NCBI GenBank assembly: GCA_943788005.1
Contig: CALSOP010000002.1
Coordinates: 925,389 to 989,388 of the forward strand
Direction of reading: 5' to 3'
Source of the DNA: an uncultured Gammaproteobacteria bacterium
GTDB lineage: Bacteria; Pseudomonadota; Gammaproteobacteria; Eutrophobiales; Eutrophobiaceae
Length of the DNA stretch: 64,000 nucleotides
Shown: piece by piece, positions 1 to 9,128 of the stretch
How the letters are laid out: each line of letters starts with the position of its first letter
Numbering within the stretch: position 1 is the stretch's first letter
Program-made: the position numbers and the translations under genes
The notes under the pieces: model-generated
Databases searched by the model: none
Told to the model about the DNA's origin: nothing
What the model saw: only the letters and a program-made list of their open reading frames with translations

Positions 1-183
1 CTTTGTATAATGGTTTCGTGTCTTATTTTTTTCGGCTGTTCAGATGAGAGCAGCAACAGCAGTCAAAAAGATCATGTCTGGAAAGAACAAACTGATACTA
101 TCGATAAAGCTAAAGAAGTTGAAGGAATGATGATGGAGTCTGCAGCAGCGACCAGAGAAGCTATTGATAAGCACGATGAATGA
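1..183 (+). CDS. Small lipoprotein, 5' end cut by window edge
   Basis: Frame 1 is open from the first base to a TGA at 181-183, giving about 60 residues. It begins with a hydrophobic stretch ending in a lipobox-like FFGC, followed by a Ser/Asn-rich linker and a charged helical tail. This is the layout of a small membrane-anchored lipoprotein. The family is not recognised and the true start may lie before the window. An ATG at base 10 would give a short but plausible signal sequence. Confidence 0.5.
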   Translation, partial: LCIMVSCLIFFGCSDESSNSSQKDHVWKEQTDTIDKAKEVEGMMMESAAATREAIDKHDE

Positions 184-243
184 CTTAAAGTAAGAATATT
201 TTAATCTGTTTTTGAGATGATCTTCTTTATTACATGCTTCGCA

Positions 244-789
244 TCATTGCGGCATGCTTTGCATCATTGCGCGGAAGTATGTGGCAGGGAGCATAAGCTT
301 TTCTTCTTGATTGCCACTAATTGTTAGTTCCATTCCAAAGTCGAAGCCGTCAACAAAATCTATAAAGGACATACTTATAATCAGTCGTTCTTCGTGTTTG
401 TAGTCAACATTATTTACTAAAACATTCTCATTTTTGGCGATTGTTTTTATGTCTAGTTTTTCGCCGTCTTTCTTTGTTGCCAAATCATAAGAATGCCAGT
501 CTTGATCATTATCATGCGTGGTAACAAAGAGTGTATAGAATTCTTCATTTTTCGGGTTAATAGACATGGTCAGATAAATTTCAGAATACTTTTCCATGAG
601 CAATTTATCTGAGAGCGCAAAATTAGGTCCATAGGTTACTTCACCCAATTGAGGGTCAAGTTTTAGTTCGACTAAGCTTTTAACTTCTTCTGCTAATTTC
701 CAGTCAATCGTTGTCTCGTTTGGTGCTTCTGCCCAGGCATTCACTGTTACCAGAATTAATGCTGTGAGTGTTGATGCGATAAGTTTCAT
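244..789 (-). CDS. Hypothetical exported protein
   Basis: A 181-residue protein with a clear signal peptide (charged MK start, hydrophobic core, AWA-type cleavage site near residue 20). The mature part is acidic and mixed alpha/beta, with no cysteine pair or catalytic motif that I recognise. It lies upstream of the DUF547 gene in divergent-free, same-strand order with a 56-bp gap, so cotranscription with 846-1694 is possible. No function is proposed. Confidence 0.6.
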   Translation of the reverse strand: MKLIASTLTALILVTVNAWAEAPNETTIDWKLAEEVKSLVELKLDPQLGEVTYGPNFALSDKLLMEKYSEIYLTMSINPKNEEFYTLFVTTHDNDQDWHSYDLATKKDGEKLDIKTIAKNENVLVNNVDYKHEERLIISMSFIDFVDGFDFGMELTISGNQEEKLMLPATYFRAMMQSMPQ

Positions 790-845
790 TGGCTTGTTCC
801 ATTTTAAAATTATGCGAGTTAGTTTGCTTATAGGTTTAATCGCAC

Positions 846-1694
846 TCAGGGTTTATTAAGCTTCCAGTCGTAATCATGTTCTATATCATCTTGATAGTTT
901 TGCAGTTGTTTGGCTAGCCGAGGTTCGGCGTAACGAATAAAATGTTTAATCAAGGATTCATCATTTCCACCAAAATCATCTTTGTACCAATGATAAATAC
1001 TGGATACTTTAAGTTCGCCGTTTTCAAAGCTTACGCCACGAGAGTGATTGATATATTGCCTGGCTCCTTGCTCAAGAAGTTGATCTGTATTGCTCGCAGT
1101 AAATGCTTTAGCAGACAGATTGGGGCAACTTATGCTGGCGCAATTTACTGCATAATGAATACGGTTATCATCGAAGAAAGGTCTTAATATTCCGTGCTCG
1201 ATGTTGTTAAGCGATAGATCCTGTCCTTGGATTTTTACCATGTTATCGTCCCATGGACCAAAGCTGAATAGTCCCTCACCCAACTTCGTAATAGACTTAA
1301 CAGGATAGTTTTTCAGTATTAATTCTATAGTGAGCGCGTTGTATAGATTAATCCAATAGGCTTTTTGTTCAGCGCGATTAAAATCGCGTGGATTAAGTTG
1401 TTGCATTTGTTGCAGGTATTTGTCCAGAGTCTTTCTGTCTTTAGATGAAACGGCAGCATAATTAAAACGGTTGATCCCGCTCGAATGTTTGTTATCAAGA
1501 TAAGCACCAAGTACGGCTTGCCAATTACTATGGTCAATCGATTCTGTGTTGTTTTCGTTACTAACATTCCAAAAATCAAGGGGACTGTTCTCAGGCGCGG
1601 CAATAGCTAGCTGTGATATTAAGGTAAATAAGACTAGGCTAGTTATCAGTAGCAGTTTGTGAGGGTTTAATAGGTTAACAAGTGTAAGGTTCAT
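846..1694 (-). CDS. DUF547 domain exported protein
   Basis: A 282-residue protein with an N-terminal signal peptide ending at an AIAA site near residue 33. The mature part matches the DUF547 pattern: an early W..vL..yv segment, YWINLYNALT around residue 112-121, and the family's Cys/His motif HYAVNCASISCPNL at about 181-194. The function of the family is unknown; the conserved Cys and His residues suggest an enzyme or metal site. It is often found with exported proteins and glycosyltransferases, as here. Confidence 0.85.
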   Translation of the reverse strand: MNLTLVNLLNPHKLLLITSLVLFTLISQLAIAAPENSPLDFWNVSNENNTESIDHSNWQAVLGAYLDNKHSSGINRFNYAAVSSKDRKTLDKYLQQMQQLNPRDFNRAEQKAYWINLYNALTIELILKNYPVKSITKLGEGLFSFGPWDDNMVKIQGQDLSLNNIEHGILRPFFDDNRIHYAVNCASISCPNLSAKAFTASNTDQLLEQGARQYINHSRGVSFENGELKVSSIYHWYKDDFGGNDESLIKHFIRYAEPRLAKQLQNYQDDIEHDYDWKLNKP

Positions 1695-1721
1695 TAATAC
1701 TTCCTGCTTAGTAATTTATAC

Positions 1722-2516
1722 TCATGCGAGTTTGTTTATTATTTTTGCTTCAAGCTGAGATTGCTGTTTTTCTACTGAAGCAATATTGTATTTGTCCAGT
1801 TGCCGGTACTGCCGCCAGCGTAGTCGTGCAATCATTGATAAAATACCGATAGCTGCACCAACCGTCCCCTTTACCGTACCACTAATCTTTGAATGGCCAA
1901 GACGACGATAAGTGTCTACAGGGTGTTCTTCAATCGTCATGCCTAATTGAATTGCCTTAATTTGCATCTCGATGGTCCAGCCATATGTTTCATCTTCCAT
2001 GGCCAGGTGTTGTAATGCTTCTTGTGAGACAGCACGAAACGGGCCCAAATCGGTTACGGTTTCTCCCCATATAATACGGATGAGACTACTGGCCAAACAG
2101 TTACCAAAACGTTGTGGAGCAGTAAGCGCATTTCTTTCTACGGAACCCAGTTTACGTGAGCCTATGGACAGGTCAGCACCTTCAGCAATACTGTTTATAA
2201 GCGGCATTGCTTGATGCGCACGAAATGCATTGTCACCATCGATGAATAATAGAATATCGGCCTTTTCGGTTTCTGCGAGAGCAGTTAAACATGCAATACC
2301 GTATCCTGGCCGCGATTGACTGACTACGTATGCACCTGCTTCTTGGGAAATTTCAGCTGTCTTGTCGGTAGATCCATTATCACAAACCACGATATCGTCG
2401 ACAATATTGATACCTCTTGCATCCTTTAAAGTCCAAAGGCTATTGATGACTTTTTTAATGGCCTGTGCTTCGTCTCTAGCTGGGATAATGGCGGCAATGC
2501 GTTTATTTTGGTACAC
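1722..2516 (-). CDS. Family 2 glycosyltransferase (dolichol-phosphate-mannose-synthase-like)
   Basis: A 264-residue GT-A fold protein. IPARDEA at 10-16 is the nucleotide-sugar entry motif, VVCDNGSTDKT follows near 43-53, and FIDGDNAF near 91-98 holds the DxD-like metal-binding aspartates. No transmembrane anchor is obvious, so it is probably cytosolic or peripheral. Proteins of this type move a sugar from a nucleotide to a polyprenyl phosphate. The membrane GT-C-like protein on the other side (3041-4354) could use such a lipid-linked sugar; this link is inference. Confidence 0.82.
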   Translation of the reverse strand: MYQNKRIAAIIPARDEAQAIKKVINSLWTLKDARGINIVDDIVVCDNGSTDKTAEISQEAGAYVVSQSRPGYGIACLTALAETEKADILLFIDGDNAFRAHQAMPLINSIAEGADLSIGSRKLGSVERNALTAPQRFGNCLASSLIRIIWGETVTDLGPFRAVSQEALQHLAMEDETYGWTIEMQIKAIQLGMTIEEHPVDTYRRLGHSKISGTVKGTVGAAIGILSMIARLRWRQYRQLDKYNIASVEKQQSQLEAKIINKLA

Positions 2517-2527
2517 ACCAGTGTCCT

Positions 2528-2842
2528 TTAGCGCGGAGTGAACAGTGTTTCTAAATAATATGTTACTGCTGTCCGCTCTTCTTCATTTAACGCGGTCATC
2601 AGTTCCTTGTCGGTATTGAGTCGTTCAATAACTGATTTATACATTGATGTGTCTATAATAGTTTTTGACATGGGGCAGTTGGGACAAGCTAGTTTGCGAT
2701 GATAGATGATTTTGCCAACATGATAGGGGTCGTTGGCGGATTCTTCAGGAAAATTTATAGATGCAAACACCCTGAGAGAAGTAAATATGAATGAGCTTAT
2801 TACAAGCGTAGCCAAGATTCCGTAGGTTCGGGTTGTCATCAT
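2528..2842 (-). CDS. Small exported protein with a CPNC motif
   Basis: The start is placed at the second methionine cluster, giving about 104 residues, because a typical signal peptide begins there; a longer form would begin at 2884. The mature part holds a CPNCPM motif followed by helices and a conserved-looking YLETLF end. The pattern around it (short cysteine pair, then a helix ending in YL) recalls c-type cytochromes, but the His that should follow the second Cys is absent, so haem attachment is unlikely. Function unknown. Confidence 0.6.
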   Translation of the reverse strand: MMTTRTYGILATLVISSFIFTSLRVFASINFPEESANDPYHVGKIIYHRKLACPNCPMSKTIIDTSMYKSVIERLNTDKELMTALNEEERTAVTYYLETLFTPR

Positions 2843-3040
2843 AGTTCTCACTGTAGTGTTAATTTTTTTTGGCGGCCCGTGCATACATTACTTCATTATA
2901 GAGTGTGGTTTAATAAAAAGGTTCTATAACAATGTTATTACTAAATTTAATGTGAGGATTAAGTATCGTCGCCCTTTGTTGTTTCCTGATGGTTTGCCAA
3001 AAATATTATTGAGTTCACTGTGTAATATAATGGGTTTGAT

Positions 3041-4354
3041 ATGAATATAGCTTTGAATTCAAGCAGCAGGCATGTGCCTCTGTCATGGCAGGTCGATGGC
3101 TCTGGGCTAGTTTGTGCAATTGCATACAGTGCCTTGGCTTGGTTCTCATTACATCCGGAATCACTTACTTTATCTATTTACTACGTACTACTTGGCACTT
3201 GCCTGCTAGCAACGCTCATCGCTTTTCAAGGTGCTGATGAGAAGGCAATAACCCCGTTGAAGTTATTATGTTGGGCGGCGTGTTTTCGGCTTATTGGTGT
3301 TTTTGGAGATCCCTTATGGGAGGATGATTTTTTTCGTTATCTCTGGGATGGCTATCGTTTCTATGAAACAGGCTCTCCCTATGGCATAGCACCTTCGGCT
3401 TTTTTTGGCGATGCCAAAATTCCAGCTAAATTTTATGCTTTGTTAGCGCAGGTTAACTACCCAGATGTGCCTACAATTTACGGACCCACTTTACAATATA
3501 CTTTTTTGTTGGCTCATCTTATCGCTTCATCCAAGGTTTGGGTGCTGCAAATCCTCTACTCATTGACAGACATGGCTATGATCCTGCTGTTGTTACGCTT
3601 GGCTAATATACGCTGGGTGTTGCTCTATGCCTGGTCGCCACTAGTCATTAAGGAACTAGCTTTTACCGCACATCCTGATATTGTTGGTGCCATATTAATG
3701 ATGTTTGCGTTGTACTTTCGGCAAAAAAATAAGCTTGCTATTGCAGTCAGTGTTTTGGCATTAAGTGTGGGCGCCAAAGTTTTTGCATTGTTAATGGCGC
3801 CGTTTGTATTGTGGCGTTTGGCCTTTCGCTACTGGTGCTTATTTGGATTGGTGTTACTAGCATTGTATGGACCTTTTGTATGGCAAGGAGGTTCGGATAT
3901 GGCTGGTCTGCTTGTCTTTGCCCGCGAATGGCACTTTAACAGCTCAATCTATTCCTTGTTACGTCAGTGGCTTGATTCGCTGTCAGTGAAGTTTATATTA
4001 GGCTCGGTTTTTATTTTGATTTACGCTGCGTTGTTTTGGCAACACCAAAAAGCATCTGCTTGGAAGATTCCTCGCGGCGATATCGTCTTTGGTCTTTTTC
4101 TATTAGTTGCGCCTGTTGTTAATGCTTGGTATCTGATCTGGTTATTACCATTTGCTGTACTGTTCCCTGCTTTATGGAGTTGGACATTCTCAGCGACTGT
4201 TTTGTTGTCTTACTCCATTGGAATTAATTTGAATTCTACAGAGGTCGCGTTTTTTGAAATACCTCTTTGGGTCGTCGTGTTGGAATATGGAACGGTTATT
4301 ATTGCTGCATGCATAGACTTATGGTTAAGAAGAATAAGTGCAATTCAGACATAA
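3041..4354 (+). CDS. Polytopic GT-C-like glycosyltransferase
   Basis: A 437-residue, very hydrophobic protein with roughly ten to twelve membrane spans. After the second or third span a large loop carries PLWEDDFFRYLWDGY (about residues 91-105). This acidic DD motif in the first periplasmic loop is the mark of GT-C transferases that use polyprenyl-phosphate sugars. A later loop with YPDVPTIYGP fits the same fold (GT87 or DUF2029-like). It is divergent from the GT2 gene block and may act with it in envelope glycolipid or polysaccharide building. Confidence 0.72.
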   Translation: MNIALNSSSRHVPLSWQVDGSGLVCAIAYSALAWFSLHPESLTLSIYYVLLGTCLLATLIAFQGADEKAITPLKLLCWAACFRLIGVFGDPLWEDDFFRYLWDGYRFYETGSPYGIAPSAFFGDAKIPAKFYALLAQVNYPDVPTIYGPTLQYTFLLAHLIASSKVWVLQILYSLTDMAMILLLLRLANIRWVLLYAWSPLVIKELAFTAHPDIVGAILMMFALYFRQKNKLAIAVSVLALSVGAKVFALLMAPFVLWRLAFRYWCLFGLVLLALYGPFVWQGGSDMAGLLVFAREWHFNSSIYSLLRQWLDSLSVKFILGSVFILIYAALFWQHQKASAWKIPRGDIVFGLFLLVAPVVNAWYLIWLLPFAVLFPALWSWTFSATVLLSYSIGINLNSTEVAFFEIPLWVVVLEYGTVIIAACIDLWLRRISAIQT

Positions 4355-4406
4355 AGAGAGCTGATCAGAGTTTATGTACATCCTCGAAATATTCAAAGGA
4401 AATTAA

Positions 4407-4859
4407 ATGAAAATTTGGGTCGACGCCGATGCCTGTCCAGTAGTAATAAAGGACATACTGTTTAAAGCAGCAGATCGAGTTGGTATTCATGTGACTTTAG
4501 TGGCCAACCAATCCATGCAGATACCTGCGTCGCCCTATATTAAATTTGTACTTGTTCCCTCTGGTTTTGATGTTGCAGATAATGAAATAGTTAAAAGGCT
4601 TGATGCAGGTGATCTTGTTGTTACCGCAGACATTCCTTTGGCAGCAGAGGCAATTGAGAAAGGAGGTATTGCGCTTAACCCGCGTGGAGAGCTTTATACG
4701 ACAGATAATATAAAAGCACGCTTGAGCATGAGAGACTTTATGGATACTTTACGCAGTAGTGGTGTTCAGACAGGTGGCCCAGCAGCATTAAGCAAAAGTG
4801 ACAGACAAACCTTTGCAAATAATCTGGATAAACTACTAACAAAGTATTACAAGGCTTAA
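4407..4859 (+). CDS. YaiI/YqxD family protein (DUF188)
   Basis: A 150-residue protein that matches the UPF0178/DUF188 family over its whole length. It begins [13 protein letters not shown], then [16 protein letters not shown] near 72-87 and a C-terminal RDFMDTLR..G....GP motif. The aspartates resemble those of PIN-like nuclease folds, but the activity is not established. The gene stands alone with a good AAGGAA ribosome site just before the ATG. Confidence 0.9.
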   Translation: MKIWVDADACPVVIKDILFKAADRVGIHVTLVANQSMQIPASPYIKFVLVPSGFDVADNEIVKRLDAGDLVVTADIPLAAEAIEKGGIALNPRGELYTTDNIKARLSMRDFMDTLRSSGVQTGGPAALSKSDRQTFANNLDKLLTKYYKA

Positions 4860-5029
4860 TAGGCGTTCACCTTTTTTATGGGCAATGTTTTATTATGAAA
4901 ATTTGTATGTAATACTTTTTGCTTACATGGTTTATGTGATAGCTAGATGATTGTCATACAGGTAACGTATTAGGTGTTATCTTATTTTTAGTAGGAAGTG
5001 ACTAAAAAAAATAATATAGGAATAGTAAA

Positions 5030-5362
5030 ATGAATGAGGAATTAAATTTTGCAGGGGCAGTAGTAGCAGATTGGAATAATATTGATGCGACGGAATGTGC
5101 AGAAGGCATAACAGAACGAGTCCTTTGGGAAGGCGAAAATGGTAAACGAGCATTAGTTTATGAATTCGAGGCTGGCGCAGTATTCCCGGGTGTAGATGTG
5201 CATGAAGATGGTCCAGAGCAAGTCTTTGTTATCTCTGGGGTCTTTAATGATGGCCGAGAAGATTTTCATGCGGGTAGTTTCCTGCACTTCCCGACGGGAA
5301 CTTCGCACGCTCCAAAATCAGAATCAGGCTGCGTTTTGTTGGTGCTATATCCAGAAGGTTAA
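5030..5362 (+). CDS. ChrR-like cupin protein
   Basis: A 110-residue single-domain cupin. Both cupin motifs are present in compressed form: HEDGPEQVFVISG around 58-70 and a later GSFLHFPTGTSHAP around 81-94 that supplies the second His. It resembles the C-terminal cupin of the anti-sigma factor ChrR but lacks the N-terminal zinc domain, and no ECF sigma gene is nearby. It is the first gene of a three-gene group with 5399-5797 and 5826-6194 in the same orientation with short gaps. Confidence 0.78.
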   Translation: MNEELNFAGAVVADWNNIDATECAEGITERVLWEGENGKRALVYEFEAGAVFPGVDVHEDGPEQVFVISGVFNDGREDFHAGSFLHFPTGTSHAPKSESGCVLLVLYPEG

Positions 5363-5398
5363 GATCGTCGCTCTTAACGCGATAGAGGAAAAATCAGT

Positions 5399-5797
5399 AT
5401 GAAATTAAAGTGCGTGTTATTTTTAGTAAGCTTGATCTTGTCCGGGCAAAGTTATGCGGAAAGGCTGGTGTTGTCAGACATTATGCCGCCAGAGGGCCTT
5501 GAAAATATTCACGTTGTTAAGCTTGCTAGTGACTCTTATTCAACAGACTTTGTTATTTTTGTAAAAAACTCGGTGCCACTACATAAACACGTTGAACATT
5601 CGGAAACGATTTATGTACTAGAAGGAAAAGGGCTTTTCCAGCTAGGCGATCAAAGCATGGAAATTGTTGCGGGTGATTATATAAGAGTGACGAAGGGAAC
5701 ACCGCATGCGGTAAAGGTGATTTCAGATATTCCGCTTAAAATTATTTCTGTGCAGGCACCGGAATTTTTTGGCAAAGATAGGGTCAAGGTAAATTAA
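5399..5797 (+). CDS. Exported cupin-domain protein
   Basis: A 132-residue protein with a signal peptide (cleavage after SYA near residue 20) and a cupin-2 domain. Motif 1 appears as PLHKHVEHSETIYVLEG (about residues 60-76) and motif 2 as GDYIRVTKGTPHAV (about 97-110), which together give the usual His/Glu metal ligands. It lies 36 bp after the ChrR-like cupin, so two cupins, one cytosolic and one exported, are probably made together. The substrate is unknown. Confidence 0.8.
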   Translation: MKLKCVLFLVSLILSGQSYAERLVLSDIMPPEGLENIHVVKLASDSYSTDFVIFVKNSVPLHKHVEHSETIYVLEGKGLFQLGDQSMEIVAGDYIRVTKGTPHAVKVISDIPLKIISVQAPEFFGKDRVKVN

Positions 5798-5825
5798 TTT
5801 AACATCGGCAAATATATAGGAGTGA

Positions 5826-6194
5826 ATGATGGCGACAGAAGATACATGTTGTACGTTGGTGCCTTATTTTAAGGTTGCGGAAGGTAAGCTTGATGAATTT
5901 AGAGGTTTATGTGAACAGTTCATGGAAATAACCGAGAAGAATGAGCCGAATTGTCTTTATTATGGTTTTAGTATTAAAGACGATGTTGTCTATTGCCGAG
6001 AAGGGTATGCCGATGGAGAAGCTGTACTTGCGCATCTTGAAAATGCCGGGCCTTTACTAGGAGAGGCATTTAAAATTTGTGAACTTGTCAGACTTGAGGT
6101 TCATGGTGCTGAGGAAGAGCTGGCAAAACTGCGGGGACCTTTAGCTGATTTAAACCCTGAGTACTATGTTCTTGAATATGGCTTTCGACGCTAA
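5826..6194 (+). CDS. Antibiotic-biosynthesis-monooxygenase-like small protein
   Basis: A 122-residue protein with the dimeric alpha/beta barrel pattern: an opening strand LVPYFKVAEGKLDEF, a helix, then NCLYYGFSIKDD and an REGYADGEAVLAHL segment. This fits ABM-like or putative quinol monooxygenase proteins. A Cys-Cys pair near the N-terminus is unusual. It ends the cupin group and is closed by a strong hairpin terminator. A role in small-molecule oxidation is inference only. Confidence 0.68.
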   Translation: MMATEDTCCTLVPYFKVAEGKLDEFRGLCEQFMEITEKNEPNCLYYGFSIKDDVVYCREGYADGEAVLAHLENAGPLLGEAFKICELVRLEVHGAEEELAKLRGPLADLNPEYYVLEYGFRR

Positions 6195-6210
6195 GTCTAT
6201 TTAATCAAAC

Positions 6211-6245
6211 AGGCCATCATCTGAAGAAGACTCAGATGGTGGCCT
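6211..6245. terminator. Bidirectional hairpin terminator
   Basis: A 14-bp stem (6211-6224 with 6232-6245, one G-T wobble) with a seven-base loop is followed by a T-rich run. It lies between convergent genes ending at 6194 and 6255 and could end transcription from both sides. Confidence 0.8.
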
Positions 6246-6254
6246 TTATCTTTT

Positions 6255-6524
6255 CTAAGACATCATTTTTATTAATGCGTTTCTTGCTTCAACATCTTCG
6301 ACAGCGACCATTGCTTTATTGAATGCGATGACATTCTTGTCATGTGCGCTGAGTAACTTTTCCAGTTGCAGGTTTTCAGCGATGCTTGCTGCGCCGCCTT
6401 GTTTATATTTTATATCGATATCTTGCAGGAAATGAAAATAAGCTTCCTTGCTTAGACTCATATCCTGAAATGCTTGATAGGCAACTTTAGCCTCTTTAGT
6501 TAAGTCGTCAATAGACATAAACAA
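6255..6524 (-). CDS. Hypothetical helical protein after fba
   Basis: An 89-residue, mostly helical, acidic protein with no signal peptide or cysteines. It starts 3 bp after the stop codon of the aldolase gene and is surely cotranscribed with it. I do not recognise the family. Its position as the last gene of the glycolytic cluster is all that hints at a role. Confidence 0.55.
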   Translation of the reverse strand: MFMSIDDLTKEAKVAYQAFQDMSLSKEAYFHFLQDIDIKYKQGGAASIAENLQLEKLLSAHDKNVIAFNKAMVAVEDVEARNALIKMMS

Positions 6525-6527
6525 ACT

Positions 6528-7550
6528 CTACGCAGCACTTTCCATGTCAGCGTTATATGCACCACTACAAGCCAGACTATTGCATTTTGAGCGATGCAAT
6601 AAAGCCTTCTGCGCTGCTTTGAGATTTGATTCTTTGCCTCCCCATGCGTTTAGGCAAGGTTCTTGTAGTGCGCGTCCGTATGAAAAGCTAAGTGGCCATG
6701 GCAAGTCCGGATTGCTTACATTCATGGCATTGAGATGAGCGGTTGCTAGTTCGGCGCTCTGCCCGCCAGAAAGAAAAACAATGCCAGGTAATTCAGCGGG
6801 CACATTCTTTACTAGGCAACGCACCGTTTGATCAGCTACTTCCTGGACGTTCGCTTGTGTTGAACATTGCTTTCCAGAAATAACCATATTAGTTTTGAGT
6901 ATGGTGTGCTCGATACTCACATCCTGACTTTTAAGTGCACTAAACAATGCCGACAGAGTCATCTCAGTAACTTCATAACAACGCTCAATTGTGTTATCAG
7001 CATCCATCAGGACTTCAGGCTCTACCATAGGTACAATGCCGGCTTCCTGACAGAGTCCCGCATAACGCGCAAGCGCATGAACGTTTGCTTCGATACAGGC
7101 TTGACTGGGAATATTGTTGCCAATGGTTATGACCGCACGCCATTTGGCGAATTTTGCACCAATCGATTTATACTCAGCTAATCTGTCACGCAGACCATCA
7201 AGTCCCTCGGTTATTTTTTCGCCTGAATGCAAGGCAAAGTCCTTCGCTCCAGTGTCAACCTTGATGCCTGGCATGATGCCTTGATCAATTAACGCTTTAG
7301 CGAAGGGAGTGCCATCACTGGTAGCCTGACGAATGGTTTCATCATAAAGAATCATGCCGCTAATAAATTCCTTGCCGCCAGGGTTAGTGATTAATAAGTC
7401 CCGGTATGCGCGTCGATTTTCTTCAGTTGATTCAAAATTTATCGTGTCGAATCGCTTTTTAATAGTTGGGGTGCTTTCGTCAATTGCAAGTATGCCCTTG
7501 CCTTTTGCAACCATTGCCTTTGCTGTTGCTTCAAGTTCTGCTGCGCTCAT
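6528..7550 (-). CDS. fba: Class I fructose-bisphosphate aldolase
   Basis: A 340-residue enzyme that splits fructose 1,6-bisphosphate into glyceraldehyde 3-phosphate and dihydroxyacetone phosphate, or runs the reverse in gluconeogenesis and the Calvin cycle. It is the eukaryote-like class I type: GILAIDESTPTIKKRF at 19-34, KWRAVI near 136-141, and the Schiff-base lysine in ILKTNMV (Lys219). Being class I, it needs no metal. It is the most downstream enzyme in a minus-strand series with pyk, pgk, gap and tkt, which points to coordinated expression of lower glycolysis and carbon fixation. Confidence 0.95.
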   Translation of the reverse strand: MSAAELEATAKAMVAKGKGILAIDESTPTIKKRFDTINFESTEENRRAYRDLLITNPGGKEFISGMILYDETIRQATSDGTPFAKALIDQGIMPGIKVDTGAKDFALHSGEKITEGLDGLRDRLAEYKSIGAKFAKWRAVITIGNNIPSQACIEANVHALARYAGLCQEAGIVPMVEPEVLMDADNTIERCYEVTEMTLSALFSALKSQDVSIEHTILKTNMVISGKQCSTQANVQEVADQTVRCLVKNVPAELPGIVFLSGGQSAELATAHLNAMNVSNPDLPWPLSFSYGRALQEPCLNAWGGKESNLKAAQKALLHRSKCNSLACSGAYNADMESAA

Positions 7551-7599
7551 TTTATAGTCCTCGTTAACGCTAATTGATATGTTTTTATGTGTTAAAAAA

Positions 7600-9042
7600 T
7601 TAAAGTGTGTGTTCCAGTGCTTGTCCCACTTGAATAATCTTCATGTTGTTGGTGCCGCCACGTCTGCCACGGAGATCGCCTTTTGTAATAATAACAAAGT
7701 CGCCATCTTTTACGGCTCCTTCGGCTATGAGTTGGTCTATCATTTGTTTGTTGGCTTCCAGAGGATCGGTATGGGTTATATCAAACTTCATTGGATAGAC
7801 GCCACGATATAATGCCACACGTCTGCGAGTTGATGTGTGTCTGGCAAAGGCAAAAATCGGAATGCCAGAACTAATGCGCGACATCCATAAGCAGGTGCCA
7901 CCGGTTTCTGTCAGAGTGCAGATTGCCTTGGCGCCAATGTGGTTAGCTGAATACATGCTGGACATGGCGATGGCTTCAGAAATCGTTTCAAAACGTTGAT
8001 TAATACGATGATCAGATACGCGAACGCTACGTTGTTTTTCTGCTTCTTCACAAATACTCGACATAGCCTCTACAACTTTATCCGGGTAGCGGCCTACACT
8101 TGTTTCTCCAGATAACATTACTGCATCAGTTCCATCAATAACGGCGTTAGCGACATCAAATACTTCAGCACGTGTTGGTATTTTATTTTCGATCATGGAC
8201 TCCATCATCTGTGTCGCCGTGATGACGGCGCGATCCATGTCTCTAGCCATTTTTATTAGGCTTTTTTGCACAGGCGGTAAGGATGCATCGCCAATCTCTA
8301 CCCCAAGGTCGCCACGTGCAATCATTATGGCGTCGGATGCTTCAATCATTTCTTCAACGTGGTTAAGTGCTTCAGCACGTTCTATCTTTGATATTAGTTG
8401 TGCTTTACAACCGCATTCCTCCATCATTTTGCGCGCTAGCCTGATATCGTCGGCATCTCTTGGAAAAGAGATCGCAATATAGTCGGCCTTTACCTTGGTC
8501 GCATGCTTCATGTCTTCGATATCTTTTTCTGTAACGGCGCTTGCAGACAAACCGCCGCCTTGCAGATTAATACCTTTGTTATTGCTGAGTACGCCGCCAG
8601 TGATAACTTCGCAATTAATAATATGCTTGTCGACAGAGTCCACTTCTAATACAACCCTGCCATCATCGACCATTAATTTGTCTCCGGCTTTCACATCAGT
8701 GGATAGTTTTTTATAACTAACACCTACCTGTGTTTCATCGCCGTCATCACTGCCAAGTTCAGTATTGATGTTAAATTTTGCGCCTTCGCGCAATTGGACT
8801 TTTCCATCCTTAAATCGCTCAATGCGAATTTTTGGTCCTTGTAAGTCTGCTATAACTGCAACAGCGTGCTTATGTTGTTGTGAAAGACGACGAATCTCTT
8901 TCATTCGTTTTTCATGTTCAACGTGCGTTTGATGTGAGTAATTAAGTCTAAAAACATCAACCCCTGCGACAAGCAGTTTTTCTAACATGCCTGGCTGATC
9001 TGTCGCGGGCCCGAGGGTTGCAATAATTTTAGTTCTTCTCAT
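7600..9042 (-). CDS. pyk: Pyruvate kinase
   Basis: A 480-residue enzyme converting phosphoenolpyruvate and ADP to pyruvate and ATP. The N-terminal RRTKIIATLGPATDQ, the MVARGDLGVE-type motif seen here as IMIARGDLGVEIG, and the GTDAVMLSGETSVGRYP substrate loop are all present. The usual C-terminal allosteric domain follows and ends in the GTNNMKIIQVG strand. The length is normal for the type II bacterial enzyme. It is third from the end of the tkt-to-fba cluster, with only 49 bp before fba. Confidence 0.96.
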   Translation of the reverse strand: MRRTKIIATLGPATDQPGMLEKLLVAGVDVFRLNYSHQTHVEHEKRMKEIRRLSQQHKHAVAVIADLQGPKIRIERFKDGKVQLREGAKFNINTELGSDDGDETQVGVSYKKLSTDVKAGDKLMVDDGRVVLEVDSVDKHIINCEVITGGVLSNNKGINLQGGGLSASAVTEKDIEDMKHATKVKADYIAISFPRDADDIRLARKMMEECGCKAQLISKIERAEALNHVEEMIEASDAIMIARGDLGVEIGDASLPPVQKSLIKMARDMDRAVITATQMMESMIENKIPTRAEVFDVANAVIDGTDAVMLSGETSVGRYPDKVVEAMSSICEEAEKQRSVRVSDHRINQRFETISEAIAMSSMYSANHIGAKAICTLTETGGTCLWMSRISSGIPIFAFARHTSTRRRVALYRGVYPMKFDITHTDPLEANKQMIDQLIAEGAVKDGDFVIITKGDLRGRRGGTNNMKIIQVGQALEHTL

Positions 9043-9128
9043 TAAGATCTGGTTATCCGTAGTGTTTTGTCTGTTTTTGTAATCAGGGGGATGTCGATGT
9101 TTCTCGCCGGTTTAGCAAACGATGGAGT